DNA from: Clavelina lepadiformis
Taxonomy: Eukaryota > Chordata > Ascidiacea > Aplousobranchia > Clavelinidae
Reading direction: 5' to 3'
Assembly (NCBI RefSeq): GCF_947623445.1
Contig: NC_135242.1
Span: forward strand, 7,316,001-7,380,000
Length of the DNA: 64,000 nt
Each line of letters begins with the position of its first letter. The first letter of the stretch is position 1. Made by a program: the position numbers and the translations under genes. Positions 13,614 through 26,400 of this stretch are shown here, in pieces. The notes under the pieces were generated by a model, which was not told the DNA's origin, made no database searches, and saw nothing but the letters and a program-made list of their open reading frames with translations.

Positions 13614-16330
13614 TTAACAAAACTTATTTCGAAAAGATGAAAAGGAATGCCAAACAGATGAAGAAATGTTAAAAAACCATTTTGATGACCAGGATCTACT
13701 GAACTTATATGCTCCAAATGAAAACAACAGAGCCAGCAGAGTTATTGAAACCAGCATTTCTTTTTTTGCTCGTATTGCCAATGGATCTTCTTTGAGGAAA
13801 TCCTTCACCACTTTACCTCTCACGTTCTTGCAAGGAAATGGAACGGACGGAACATCTACTTCAAGGAATTTACAAAGTGGTTCCCAACCTTCTTTGACGT
13901 TATAAACAAGCAGCTTGTCTTTCGGAGCGTTCTGAACATACCAATGAAAAGTATCCTACTTACTTCAAATTATCTTGAAAAAGTAATACTTCTTTTGTAA
14001 ACTGTTACAAGACCTTTGATAAATAAGCTTAACATATTTTACTATGTCATTGGTTGCAATAAACGCAGTTAGTACAGGTAAAATCGTTTTTATTTAGACT
14101 ACGTTACTAACATGTTTTGGATAAACATAAAAATGTAAAACAATATACTCCATTTTTCAGAGCTCAAGTGCAACTATAGTTATTAAAATAAAAAGCCAAT
14201 ATGCAGTTTACTTATAGATCTTTGTGAAGAAGTATTTGCATTACAGTTATGATGTAGAAAGAAGAAATGATAACACAAGAATAACCTCAACAAGAGATTG
14301 AGTCACTTTCCATTTGGATAGAAATCGGAGAAAAACAAATAGTACAAAAAATATTTAAATCTTGATGTAAAATAAAAATTTTTCCTAAAGAAACGACCTG
14401 CAAGAAAAGAAAAGCACAAATCACAGTGAAAAGAATCTCGGCCTACCTAATATAAAGTTATCGCTGATTTTACATTTTTATCGCAAGAGGGCGAACTGAT
14501 AGCACCGACGACTGACGTTTCCGTTGATCTAGATTTTTTATTCCGGAACGCTATAGAGTATAGAGTATAGCCTATAGAGTATAGACTGTTAATCGTGTAC
14601 TTTCAAGTAAATTTTAGATCAGAATATAGTTTTTATTGTGTCGTAAAACAAACGGTTCGCATTCATCTTCACATATTCAACAAATTTTTAACCTAACAGC
14701 AAGTTTTATATTACTAAAGAAATGTCAGAATGATATGACAGTAAAATTTATTAAGGGTTATTCATAAAATAGTTAGACTCAGTACCAAATAAACAAGCCA
14801 ACGAAAACGGCACTCCAGTTTTTTATTTATTATATAATCCAGCACCCCTCCTTCATGCCAGCCTTACTCTTTGTTTCAACACTCGTTATTGTTATCGTAT
14901 AGCGGTAGCCTATACTATAGTGTGGTTCTGTTCTAATTATTTTTTTGTTATTTCTTGTTCTTGTGTTATCATTCTTTTATTTTTTTCCAATTTCATTGCG
15001 ACATGCGTGATTGTAACACTTTGTTACATGATTGCAATAGCCTACTTCTTCACAAAGATCCTACAGTATAGAATATAGATCCTAAGTTACTACGATATAG
15101 ATAGTGACTCCTTCACCGTATAAATATGTCACACTCACGCAGCCCTTTGTTAAAGATATAGGCGATTATAGATTAAAACAATAGAACAGCAAAAAATTTA
15201 TTTTGCCATTATAAGGGTAAATTAAAGCTAGACTTAGATTTGGAGCAAAAGTTAAGTTAGGCTTAAATAATCATGTTATAACGTTAAAATATATTAACCA
15301 GAAACTGTGAAAAATACTGTAGCTTCAAACATTCGATTTTTCCGGTGAAATTATTATGACAACTAATTATATTAACCATTTAATTTTCATATTTACGATG
15401 TTTGTACTTAAGCTTTAAAGAAGTAAGATTATTTGTTTATTTAAAACATGTTTGTTAACAGAATTATGAATTTGCATGCACAAATTGGGTTTATTGCAAA
15501 CAATTGGTATTTGAAGATATCAACGCTCTCCACTTTGTTCTAACATATTTTAGGACTAATAATAACCTGTAACACATGTGCATTATGTCTTCGGTAAGTC
15601 ATTCTGGCTAGAAGCATGTTAAAAGTAGCTGGACCAAAAAAAGACTCTTTCAATTTTGTTCCAAACGCCGCCGTCACTAGAAAAAATTTATTGGCTCAAT
15701 CATATAATATTATGCACAACAAAACAACATGGTCTTACATCCATAGCATCAATAAATACTGCATTAATTTAAACCAAGAAATTTTCGCAGTGAAAACGAT
15801 ACAATCTATACTTCGTCTACAGTACAGTGCATAATATTGTACTCTTCGTTTTCATACCTACTTTGTCCGACCATGCTCTCGCTTGTTTTAAAGTTGGCGA
15901 AAGCATGTAAAGAATCTGTATTTGTGGATTATTTGCGGCTGCCACCTGGTTGTACATACTCCTAGCCCAAGTGTCTTCATCGTCACGCATTGTTAATATA
16001 ATCTAAATATATCAAAAAGTCATATAAAATCACTACAGATATTATGCAACTTAGCCTATTTCACAAAATCATTTTTACCTTAGCCTCTGGAAATGCTTTA
16101 TGAATTTCGTCCCAGAAATAGCAACCTGGTATATCAGTCACAGCATCGACATTTTCAAACATTCGACGAAAATCTTCTGTGGTTCCACCTTCTGTAATTA
16201 TTTTAGTCCATTCTTTATTTAAGTATAGACAATTTTCAAGATGGTCATAAACATTATATCCAATTTCCTTTAAAGCAGCTTGCAGAGTTTTGGTTCCGGT
16301 TTTGGATAAACCGGCACAAATAACTTTCAT
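13614..16330 (-). CDS. Sulfotransferase-like protein, copy B (four coding exons)
   Basis: Coding exons on the minus strand are 16330-16079, 16002-15858, 15676-15567 and 13931-13614 (252, 145, 110 and 318 nt), giving 274 residues. Exons 1-3 have exactly the lengths and phases of copy A, so the two genes arose by tandem duplication. GLSKTGTKTL near the N-terminus, TMRDDEDTWARS in exon 2, MTYRRHNAHVLQ at the end of exon 3 and GWEPLCKFL in exon 4 match copy A closely. The C-terminus again has a hydrophobic segment (LVSITLLALLFSFGAY), so the anchor is conserved. The last exon has a different and longer tail. Intron 3 is 1,635 bp here against 126 bp in copy A, because a foldback element occupies it. 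A cytosol-facing, membrane-anchored sulfotransferase is inferred; substrate unknown. Confidence 0.8.
14049..15506. mobile_element. Foldback (long inverted-repeat) element in copy B intron 3
   Basis: The left end (TTGGTTGCAATAAACGCAG, later ACATGTTTTGGATAAACA) returns inverted at the right end (read on the minus strand TTGTTTGCAATAAACCC, then ACATGTTTTAAATAAACA). Further in, ATCTTTGTGAAGAAGTA at about 14218 pairs with TACTTCTTCACAAAGAT at about 15043. No transposase was found. A related but diverged element lies at 19655-20360. Limits are approximate and no clean target duplication was identified. Confidence 0.6.
14556..14587. repeat. Short TATAGAGTA tandem repeat
   Basis: TATAGAGTA-like units repeat about four times in imperfect tandem inside the foldback element. 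Confidence 0.6.
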
Positions 16331-16850
16331 TACTATTGTAGTTTGATAAAAGGTTTGCTGTGAAAACGCAGAAATAATATTGCGACTTTAATGAAACAAA
16401 AAATTTGATGTTTACACCTGCAACAACGAAACACAGATGATTTTTCCTCGAAGCAGAGTGTGAGAATTAGGTTTTTGCAAACACCAATGAGCAACCTAAA
16501 CTATCTCACACCTAGTTTCCAATATATAGGCCTCGCAAAATGTTTAGTTTATTATGCTGCTTTAGTGACTGTACGTTTCTATTAGGCTAGCTAGCTTAAA
16601 ACAATGCCGTGTTTACATTTGAATCAAGCTATATCTCTGCGGTACGCCTTTACTGCTTTTAATCCAAAATAATGTAATGAGTTCCAAATCAACACAGTGC
16701 AATATAGTGAATCATTATTTCTTATGCCACTGATGAATTCTTATTAGCCAATGATTAACCATGTTTAAAATTCGCTTCAACAGAACTTTAAAAGCTTCGG
16801 TTATAGTTAATATTTGCATTCAGGACAAACTCTATAGTTCAGAAGAATGC

Positions 16851-16901
16851 AGCCTACAATAGCCTACAATAGCCTACAATACCTACAATAGCCTACAATT
16901 C
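16851..16901. repeat. Decamer tandem repeat (AGCCTACAAT)
   Basis: AGCCTACAAT recurs about five times in tandem, with one unit shortened to ACCTACAAT. Confidence 0.85.
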
Positions 16902-17716
16902 CATAAAATAATGTATGGAATTTTCTGCCAGACTTTAAGATATACTATATTTGCACTGATTATTTGTGAATGATTATTATGCGCCTAGTCCTGCATGGTG
17001 TGATTGATTTTGAGTTTAATGGTCGTGCTACAATAGTTGTTATCAGCAAGTTATTAACGTTATTATTTTGATGCACATTTAAGGATTTATGGGTTTTGTC
17101 ACCTTTTCCCAGTGCATTAGCGCACGCTAATATCACGATTCAATATTCCCATCTGACCAAGGTCCAAAAATACTGTAAAATCAATAAAATGATTGATGAA
17201 TATTGCTGGTTGTATTGAAAACCGTTATTCAAACATAAAGCTGGCAGATACGAGCAATAGACTTTTATCTAAATGGATTATATAGTAAAAATTTTCTTTT
17301 TTTATTCATTTTATTTAGTAGATTAATTGTTTTTTATCGTTATTTATCGGACGCCGACAAGACGAGAGTTTTATTTTTTTTAGTCCAAAACCATTTTCCT
17401 GATCGATCGTTTGTCTCGCTATCTGTTGCATACATCATAATTTTAATAGCACGAAATAGAACTTGTACCACCGGTTCGTAGCCAATATTTGTGGACTTTT
17501 CCGAAATAGGTTGTCTGCATCGCTTATCGTACCGGAGCATCACTTAATAGATCGGTGCTTGTTATAGGCCTATACTTGCGTAAAATTAGCCGCGTTATAA
17601 TACACTTTTATATTCCTTACAAACCGTTGATCGTATTTAATTATTTGATATAAAATTTCGTTGTATCACCAGTTCATGCTTGTGTAGAAAAATATAAATA
17701 AATTTAACTTTCAGAG

Positions 17717-17738
17717 TGCCAAACTATATCCTGTTTTT
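17717..17738 (+). repeat. Dispersed repeat end shared with 9113-9215
   Basis: GTGCCAAACTATATCCTG and the following T-run match, in opposite orientation, the outer end of the repeat fragment at 9.1 kb. The sequence on either side is different, as expected for truncated retroelement copies. Confidence 0.5.
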
Positions 17739-18182
17739 TTATTTTACTTTAATATTTGGTTAACACGGTTCAGACAACATCAACTTTGTATTCTATTTCT
17801 ATGTCGCAAGCTTTTGGTTAGTTATGCAAACGTTCTAGCGTTTTCTCACTTGACCGCTAGGTTGCGGCAGCGCACCACATTTAGTTGCCAGTTTTTCTTT
17901 TTGAAACTTCAGAACTTCGTGATTTGTAATGTGCGTTGTAACTTGTAACAGTTTTCCTTCAGACATGAGGCTGCTGAAGTGCACATAAGTTTTTGGAAAC
18001 GTCATACTTTACAGTCGGGTAAATAGGCCTAACTAAGCTAAGCGAAGCCTTAACTTAAATAGTTGCAATCTTTACTTGTAAAATTAACGATCAAATGTTG
18101 CGTTAGAGTGTAAATTATATTATACTATACCGAACTGTCTGCGTCCTGTGTATACCAGGATGTTCTTGTTTATTTTCCTATC

Positions 18183-18352
18183 CAGACCCGGATTCTTAGT
18201 TTCTGGGTCTCTTACTTTTGCACTCCCATATGAGGATCGAGTATTGAGGAATTATCACATAATTTCTTTTCCATTACCTCAACTCCTTCTAATTCAGACC
18301 TTCAAGTTGGAGCGCAAAAGTATAAGAGACCTCAGTTTTTTTATCTGGGCTG
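18183..18352. mobile_element. Small foldback MITE
   Basis: The left arm GGTCTCTTACTTTTGCACTCC (about 18206) and the right arm GGAGCGCAAAAGTATAAGAG (about 18311) are inverse complements with few changes. The outer ends CAGACCC and GGGCTG also pair partly. At about 170 bp with no protein, it is probably a non-autonomous DNA element. No clear target duplication was found. Confidence 0.5.
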
Positions 18353-18510
18353 CAAACAGTGCAACTGGTTTGCCAATAAATCAAGCTTAACTTTTGTTTT
18401 GATTTCAAATGTATAAGTTGTGTATTTTAGTGGGTTTGATGATTGTGTCATTGGTTTGGACGCTACAATTTTACGTTTTTTATTTGAGGTATGACATTGT
18501 CATGATGCAT

Positions 18511-18605
18511 GATGATAAATAAACTAAGAAAAACTGGCCGCTTGATTGCTAATTTATACTAAATAAACAAAGGATTGAGGCTTTAGTGTACGCCTTTAAT
18601 GTGTG
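18511..18605 (+). repeat. Dispersed repeat, partner at 46399-46490
   Basis: AATAAACTAAGAAAAACTGG, CGCTTGATTGCTAATTTAT and ATTGAGGCTTTAGTG are found in the same order and orientation, with modest divergence, at 46399-46490. The family is not recognised. Confidence 0.55.
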
Positions 18606-19654
18606 TTTGCAGGCACAATTTCTCATCGAAAACCTTTCAGTGGAGACAATGGCAAAGAATAACATAAATAAATATTCAATGGAACATAAAAATTGGTTAC
18701 ACAACAATAAGTTATTGCAATTTTATTTAAAAGGACCTAGTGAAAAAAGAATTGTATAATTCGAAAAGCAGTTCATTCTTAACATACCACATCTCAACAA
18801 TGGGCCGAGCTGTTTCAGGCAGCCCAAATTTAAAACAAGCACAGTAGAACTTGCCTAAATCAGTTCTTTTAATTCAAATGTCTTTGCATAATTTGACTGT
18901 TCCCTTTATTTCGACACTTTTCTTTCATCAATCACGAGTATTTCGTACGTTTAATTACGCATTTTGTCAAGATATGAGTAAATGTGAGCAAAGGTATTCA
19001 ATGTCGAAGGACAACTCAAGTAATGAACACAATTTAATTAGCCTGTATGAATGTGCGAGTTCGTAGTAAAGACATTTTGGCCGTGTCAATAAGTTTGTTT
19101 TGTTTTTACTGTTTAAGGATGCGTAAACTCATTTTAATTGTGTGAATGTGTGTTTCATTGGTGTCCATGTTTGATTATCTGTGCAGGCCTTTTAGCATAA
19201 CTTTAGTTAGTTTATCAACACAGCATACAAAGAATGCACTCCAAGATCTCGGTTAACGTCATGGTGGAAAGCATGGCATACTGGCAAACATTTATTGTGA
19301 AATTCAGGGAACAATTATAGCTACTCAATAGAAAACATTGCAGTGTACTGCTATTTTGAATTAAGACATTGCTGAGCAATGATCATGTTCCTACATGTAG
19401 TGTGTGGGTAATCAACTAATCATACATAGCCACTACTGTACTACATGCAGTTTACTTTAAACTGGATTTGACCAGCACAATTTTCTGCCCTACTATGTAA
19501 AAATTAATTTGTGTATACAGCTTTTTTATTTTAATACTAATTATTTATTGTAATGGTTTATATTTATTTTAACAAAAGAATTTATTTAAGTTGCAAATAA
19601 ATTCTTCTAACCTGATTAAATTATTATTTACAGAAGAAAGCATTGTCTTAAAAT

Positions 19655-20360
19655 ACCAAGTGGTTGCAATAAATGTAATTAGTTCAAGTAAACTCATGTT
19701 TTATAAAATTTACATTAAAGGAAAACTAACTTGTTTCAGATAAACATATTATATACTGGTATGTATCCTTTGTCAGAGCAGAAATACAAATAGAGTATAT
19801 GTATACTTGCAACTATGATATATGGTCAATATAGATTGTTCACCTAGATCTTGGTAAAGAAGTATTTCTGTTACACTTATAAATCATGTGCCAAGAAAAT
19901 AAAATATCTGATAATAATTAATAACACTAAAGCAAGACATGATAAAGATGAAGATAAAAGGGAGCATAGTAGATAACAATGATAATAAGTTGCAATTGTC
20001 TGAGGAGGAGAAATAAGGTTTGCAAAGATATTACTGGACATAATGATAAGTTTTCAGTGGAAAAATAAACTCAAGAAGTGTACAAAATTGGCACACCCAT
20101 TGCTTCATTGTATTCACATTTTTGTCATGTCTTTTGCTTTGCTCTTGTGTTGTCATTCTTTTTCCTTACATCTCGATTGTGATGCAAACACTTCTTCAGG
20201 AAAACTTTTGTGTGAACAAGATGTATATTGACTGTTTAATTGAACTGTAATTTATTTTAATTTGACGTTCTGAAGGAAGCTTATTTACCCAAAACATGTC
20301 AGCTTTCAATTAAAATGTGACTTTACCTGCATTAATTGCATTTCTTGTTAACAACTGGTA
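19655..20360. mobile_element. Foldback element related to the one at 14049-15506
   Basis: The left end (GTGGTTGCAATAAATGTAAT, then TGTTTCAGATAAACA) is echoed inverted at the right end (read on minus, GTTGTTAACAAGAAATGCAA, then CATGTTTTGGGTAAATAA). TAGATCTTGGTAAAGAAGTA at about 19848 matches the ATAGATCTTTGTGAAGAAGT box of the 14-kb element. It is shorter and ends about 125 bp before the TMEM68 start codon, so it may supply upstream sequence to that gene. Confidence 0.5.
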
Positions 20361-20484
20361 ATTGTATGTGTAAAAGTAGTTAAATGTATCAAGTAAACGC
20401 TATTTTTTCTGAAAGATAAACATGTATCACTAATTACTCTGGTTATTCTGCTATATACAGCTTAGTCTATAACAGCATGTCATA

Positions 20485-23461
20485 ATGTTTTATTTTCTTT
20501 TGTATTGGATTACTGCAAGTATTCAATTGATACTGCGTTACCTTGACTATTACATGTCAGGAACCTTAGCACTACTAGATTATTATGTACCAGGTAATTT
20601 AACTGTCATATAATAGCATGCTGAAATACTATGAAAATATAAAAAACTTTGTCAAATTTTTTGCATAATTTCTTGATTGTTTCCTGATCTTTTTTGAAAC
20701 TTTTTTCAGGATGGCGTGTTTTTCTTTTATCTCCGTTCGTGATCACATTCCTTATATTGCCAATGCTACTGGTTCTTTACCTCTACTTTTGCGCTTTGCT
20801 CTTGTTTGTTTATCGTCGTCGCCACTCTATAATGGATGCCTTTCACCAAACTGCTTGGGATGGTTATCGTCAGACTATAGCAGCCTTTTGGAGTGGCCAT
20901 GGTTGGATATGGCATGGTAAAAAGTTAGATTTTTTTCAAAGTCCCTTTTTTAAACTGCTGCTTTAGTAGCGTAAAGTTATATTCTGTGTAAATGATTATC
21001 CTTTGTATTATGATGTTACTGTTATTATAATGAAGCACATGAATTTTTTGTTAAATTTTATAACATTGTCATAGGCCAGGGTAGTGCTTCGCAAACTTCA
21101 GCGATACACACCTCAACAAAAATATATATATACCTATAATATGAAGAATACGAACAAACTTGAGCCATGCATAAAGATACAATTTTTTACTGTAATGTAT
21201 GTTAATTATTTTGTCAGTCATTCTTTTTCCCATCAAAGTTTTTCTTTACTAGAAAAAAAAATATACTGGCTGCACTGGACACCTGTAGCATCATCTGTAA
21301 CCACTCTGTCATAGTGTATGGTATTTCAGTTTAGTAGCTTGAATGAAAGAAATACTTTTAGGTTATGAAGTTGTTGGATTGGAAAACATCCCAACATCTG
21401 GTCCTGCTTTGCTGGTTTATTATCATGGAGCATTTCCAATTGATGTATATTATCTTCTTGCCAACATATACATTGAAAAGGGCCGTATAGTCCACAATGT
21501 TGTTGACAACTTTGTATTTAAAATACCAGGTAAAAACTTTTGCTTAAAACTCAAATAAAACTATACTGGTACTGGACATCAATTTGATACACTTATACAC
21601 ACAGTATATAATATACATAAAAACATCGCAATTAATTTTTGTGATTTGTTTGTTTTAAACTATCAGGACTAAAAATACTGTTTCGTTTTTGGGGATCAAT
21701 TTGTGGTCCCAGAAGTGAAGTGGTTGAATATTTGAAGGATGGTGCTTTGGTTGGCATTGCACCCGGTGGAGTAAGGGAAGCTTTGTTTAGTGAAAATTAT
21801 TCCCTTGTTTGGAAAAATCGTGTTGGCTTTGCCAAAGCTGCGCTGGAAGCTGAAGTGGTTTGTATACCGTTGTCTTATATAATAACCAATTGCCTGATTG
21901 GGACCACAGTGCAGTTATTGAACTATGACTCAAAAGTAATTTGCATAGGTAAATACTGCTTTGCTTTTAAAATATTTCAGCATTTTTGTAATAGTATTTT
22001 CATTGTTTATTTTGTAGCCCATATTGCCAGTATTCACTGAAAACTGCCGCCAAGCATTTGATTATGTTAAATTTGGGAAATGTAAGTTTGCAAAATTGCT
22101 GTATACTATTTCAATGCTGATATATCTTATTCTGTTGTAGGCTATTTTGTAAAGCTTGTTGCAATACTTACTGTGCAGTGCTAGTATTTGTTAGTATTAC
22201 CACAACAGCAAAATCAGGAAATGTGACGTTTATATTGTGTGACAATATCATTTAGCATATTTTAGTCGAATCTATGAAAAAACAAGATGGCCAATCTTGC
22301 CTATGTATGGCGGCTTTCCTGTCAAACTTACTACTTATATTGGGAAGCCAATCAAGTATGATCCAGCTCACACCCCAGAAATTTTGGCTCGAAAGGTAAT
22401 TGCAGATCGGAACTAATGTTACGTGTTATGGTTGGCATGCTTGGTCAAAGAAATAAATACTTTTAACTGCATAGACGAGCCTTGCCATACAAGAACTGAT
22501 AAAAGCCCATCAGTCACACGGCATTTTGTCGGCTATGTGTCAACGTTTTGACAGTTGCTATGCATACAGAGCATGCAAGTCTATACGGAATATCCCAAAT
22601 GCACATCTGCATACTGTATGAGGTCTGCACTGAGGTGCGTTTAGTGTGGCGTGTGTAGCTGTGCTGCTTGTACTGTGCTGGCTAGCTCCCATCATTCATC
22701 TTGTTTGTAATGTAGATTTATGTTGAAGAGTTAGCATTTGTGAAACAGATAGCTAAAAACTAAACCTTGTAAATTGATATCTTAATGCAAAGTGAATAAA
22801 ATTTAAAATTTATCAATGCTCGGAAATGATAAATCGCATGTGCTAAAAGGAATAGCTCCAAAGTATTTAACATTGTTAATTAATAATTAAATTGACAAAA
22901 GAATTGTCTTATTCTGCACGTTGGTTGTTTTTTTATTAACTGTATTTATTGTAAGACTTACGATAGCCTGTAGTTAATACATAGTAACTAACGTTTTCAC
23001 ACTAATATTTTTGGACAATTTTTGTGATTTTTAAAGCTTTTCATTTTATATTGCTTAGATTAATTAGCGTTAGCGTTACAGTATTACTTTTCTTTAATGA
23101 TGAACTAACTAAACAAACTGTACCTAAGTTTGTTTTGTCAAGTTTTCAACTGTAAGTTTTTGCTTCCACGTTGACGATATATTGCAAATTATCTGTCAAT
23201 AGTAAATTTAACAACTTACATTTTAAGGTTACTGAAGCTATGGAGGCGATGATTGTGGCACACCAGACACGACCTTACACCGTTTTAGAGGGACTTCTAG
23301 CGCGCTTTTATTCGAGGAAAACCAAGGTCCATCAAAAAAGCAAAGCGATATCAAATGCAGCAGCAGTAAACACCAGAATTGACCATACGAGGTCCACAGA
23401 TTACGACATTGTTGGGACAGATGCAGGTGAAAATATCGAGCTACATCATCGCCGTAAGTAG
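20485..23461 (+). CDS. tmem68: TMEM68-like membrane acyltransferase (seven coding exons)
   Basis: Coding exons are 20485-20593, 20710-20916, 21362-21529, 21667-21857, 22018-22081, 22256-22395 and 23228-23461. Phases 1, 1, 1, 0, 1 and 0 all match and give 370 residues. The first exon (36 codons) is easily missed; the ATG at 20710 region lies in the wrong frame. Hydrophobic segments occupy exon 1 and the start of exon 2 (FLLSPFVITFLILPMLLVLY). The acyltransferase core follows: YEVVGLENIP, then YYHGAFPIDVYY with the catalytic His and Asp separated by five residues as in TMEM68, then APGGVREALF and PMYGGFPVKLTTY. Vertebrate TMEM68 (DIESL) is an ER protein that makes triacylglycerol and ether-lipid products. 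An equivalent role here is inferred from the strong match along the core. The tail after the core is about 40 residues longer than I recall for the human protein. Confidence 0.92.
22396..23227 (+). other. Last intron of the TMEM68-like gene
   Basis: This 832-bp GT-AG intron separates the codon for the Lys of ILARK from the VTEAMEAM exon. No element or RNA gene was seen in it. Confidence 0.75.
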
Positions 23462-26400
23462 TCGACCAGAAAAAAAGATATTTGTTTGCGCACATCCGCG
23501 GTACAACAAAAGTACAGTCGGCATGTTATGCGTATATTATATATATCTAGTTGGCAAAGCACTGTGTATTATTTTCGGACATTTTTTCACTGTGACTAAC
23601 TGACTATGATGTACTTAGTCCTATTTGAAGCTTATTTTGTGTGTTTTGGATGACATTGTATCATGTTTTATTACTGGGATGTACTTCGAAATCACGTGTA
23701 ACAAATTGCTTATTTGACCTTTTTTCTACTAAAATGGTGTATAAAGTTTGAGTTACTTTTTCTAGTAACTGTTCTGTAACGCTTTTTTTAGTCTTGATAT
23801 TTCTAAATATCTGTTTATCTCAGTCAATGAGCACAATCTTTTTGTGCATTCTTCTGTGTGCGTCTTGCGAATTTTTAGTAGGCTATTTGTGTTAGTCCAT
23901 GAACGATAATACATAAAACCATTTACTCAACAAATGCAAATATTGTGTAAAAATGCATTTATTTAGAAGAATTTTCATATTGTACGACCTCTTCAGTCGG
24001 ATATGATTTACATATACCGACATTATTTCTATTGTCTTTTGTGAGATTACTTACCATGCGAAAGAGCTTTTCATGCAACAATGTAACCATGAATAAAACA
24101 TCAGACAAATATACTATGTCTTGACACCCTATTAGTCATGCCTCGTATATCAAACAATTTACGGGAAACGCGATTGTTTTGGGAAGTCACTAGTCACGCT
24201 TTAGTTGTCCACGACTTGAGTTCGTGAGACATGTCTTATCACTTAACCAAAACATTATGTTTATGCGATCATAGACTTTTCCTCCCATTAATTAAACGCC
24301 TCCAGTTCATGACAGCGTGGTTTTATCAATACTTAATGTGCCTGATAATCTCTGCACAAGTTGCAAATGGTAAAGCTTCAACGCATTGCGTTCATTTTAA
24401 TTGCAGAAGCAATAATATACCGTCTGCTCATGTTGTTCCGTAGTGGCGGAAATCAGTGCAATTTATGTTAGGGGAAAGATACGAAAGTGGAGAGATAAAA
24501 ATAAACAACTTTGCTGTAGGCCTTCTGTTAACTGAGGCCCCTCATAATCCCAAGACCGAAACAATTCAAATTGTGTAATAAGAATTGCAAAACTTTGCAT
24601 TTGTTTAACTTCGTTTCCCAAACTATCAAATTAACTTGAACATAAAAATTGCTGGCAAGTTTTGATTTGTCACTATCTCTTGTATTGTGGGATTATTCTT
24701 TTGTAGAAGTAGGCTATTTATATGTTCCCATTGAGTGCAAAAAATTGCATACAAAAAACTTTGCTTATTACGAGTATTGTTTCACTACAATAAGTATGAT
24801 AATGGCTTTATCACAGACAAAAATTGGCTGGCAATGCTGTGCCATGCAGGTTAGCCAATTTTTTTTTCGTCAACTTAAAACCGATTGACAACGGCTTACT
24901 AAGTAATAACAAATAAGTCATATTTGAATGGTTTTGCCGTAATAACCATGTGTAATTACATCGCTATATCTCATTCAAACGCAAAAAAGGACAAACATAA
25001 AAGATTATTATTTAGAGACTGGTATCATAGCACTGACTTAAAAATGTAGGCTACCAATCCTTGATGTAAATGTTGTTGTATGCTAACTGTTAATTCAAAT
25101 TGAATGCCTATAAAAATCTCACTCATATGGGGCACATACGTACGATTAAAGAATTGCGATTATTAGGCTTGTGCCCATATTTGTCCACAAGCAAAAATTT
25201 CATGCCGTTAGACATTTTGGATCTCCATGATCTTTGACTTTCCCCCGGTTAGGAGCAATGTGAGCCGCTGTGAAAAAGTTGACCATGAGATAGCTTCGCA
25301 AAGGCGGTTAACTTTCTGACTTATTTTATAGGTAACACATTTTACTGTAACGACATAAATCACAATTTGCAATATCTTCCTTAGTCCACATCTTGTCCAA
25401 CGTAACAAATATTGGGCGGGAGGGGGGAGAATTACAGTACTATGGGGAAATTGGTGGTGTTGTGGTGGTAGCTTTAGGGATGGCCTAAGCCAAGACTGAT
25501 GGTCTTATTGTTTGACTCCGAAATAATTATCTTTGACTCCGTTGCGTTTACTGTCTCTATATTGCTTCTTAAATCAACACCAACTTCATAAAGTCTAATT
25601 ATTATATTGTCCGAATAAGTTGTCACATCGAAACCAATTAATCACCATTCCACATTTGAATATGAACTATCACTTGAATTCAATACTGAATAAGCCAAAA
25701 CGTAAAACAGATCCAAAACTAAAAACCGTGAGAAGTACTAGCAAGTCCTGAAGGGACAAGCCCTCGCAGAGCCTCGCCAGCCCAGATTATATCCAAGCGT
25801 AAGCTTTTATATCATTATCTCAACCAATCAGCAAATCACATGTCATTATTACATTGCTACCATAAAACCACGTATCGCATACATTCTACGTCATCTAAAC
25901 GTTTCATCAAGTACACTCAAACTCTACGCCGTGAAAACAATGCTACTTGAAATACTTATATCTGCGTCCAATATGTCAGTTAGAAATACAATTTGTTTGA
26001 GTAACAGAATTTACCAAGTGTAACACAGCTGTCTAAATATTCAATTTTATCTAACTGGAGAAATACAAAAACTTATGCAAAATGCCAATTATATAACTAA
26101 TTGCAATTACTATCATGATCCCCACAGTACATCCCCTCCAACACAATGTCCCCACTGTACTCCCCAGCATTTCCGCTCATGATTCCATAGACGTAATATT
26201 GTTTCGCATGCCCAATTAATTCATTATTTGAATAATAGGAGTGTGACGGTTGGCATCAGGCGTCATTTTATGCAAAACACAATCTACTGCTAATCGATCG
26301 AGTGGCTTTGTTTGTTTTACGCATTTGCGATTGCGTTTAGTGCCTACTGGAAGAACACGTCTTCGTTTTCTTAACGATGTTTGGAGTTAGATTGCGCTAA

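Larger units (their letters stand above)
16331..20484. other. Intergenic region between copy B and the TMEM68-like gene
   Basis: This region separates two divergently transcribed genes. It holds a decamer tandem repeat, three dispersed repeat fragments (17091-17136, 17717-17738 and 18511-18605) and two foldback elements, all listed separately. I see no convincing coding exon. The minus-strand frame at 17340-17543 matches nothing I recognise. Confidence 0.5.

Noticed and set aside
17340..17543. Minus-strand frame of 67 codons with some charged, protein-like composition
   Set aside because: No recognisable motif, no flanking exon in phase, and composition is not convincing. Kept out of the gene list.
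20711..20920. ATG-initiated frame at the start of TMEM68 exon 2
   Set aside because: It is the wrong frame; the hydrophobic and acyltransferase residues read in the frame set by exon 1.
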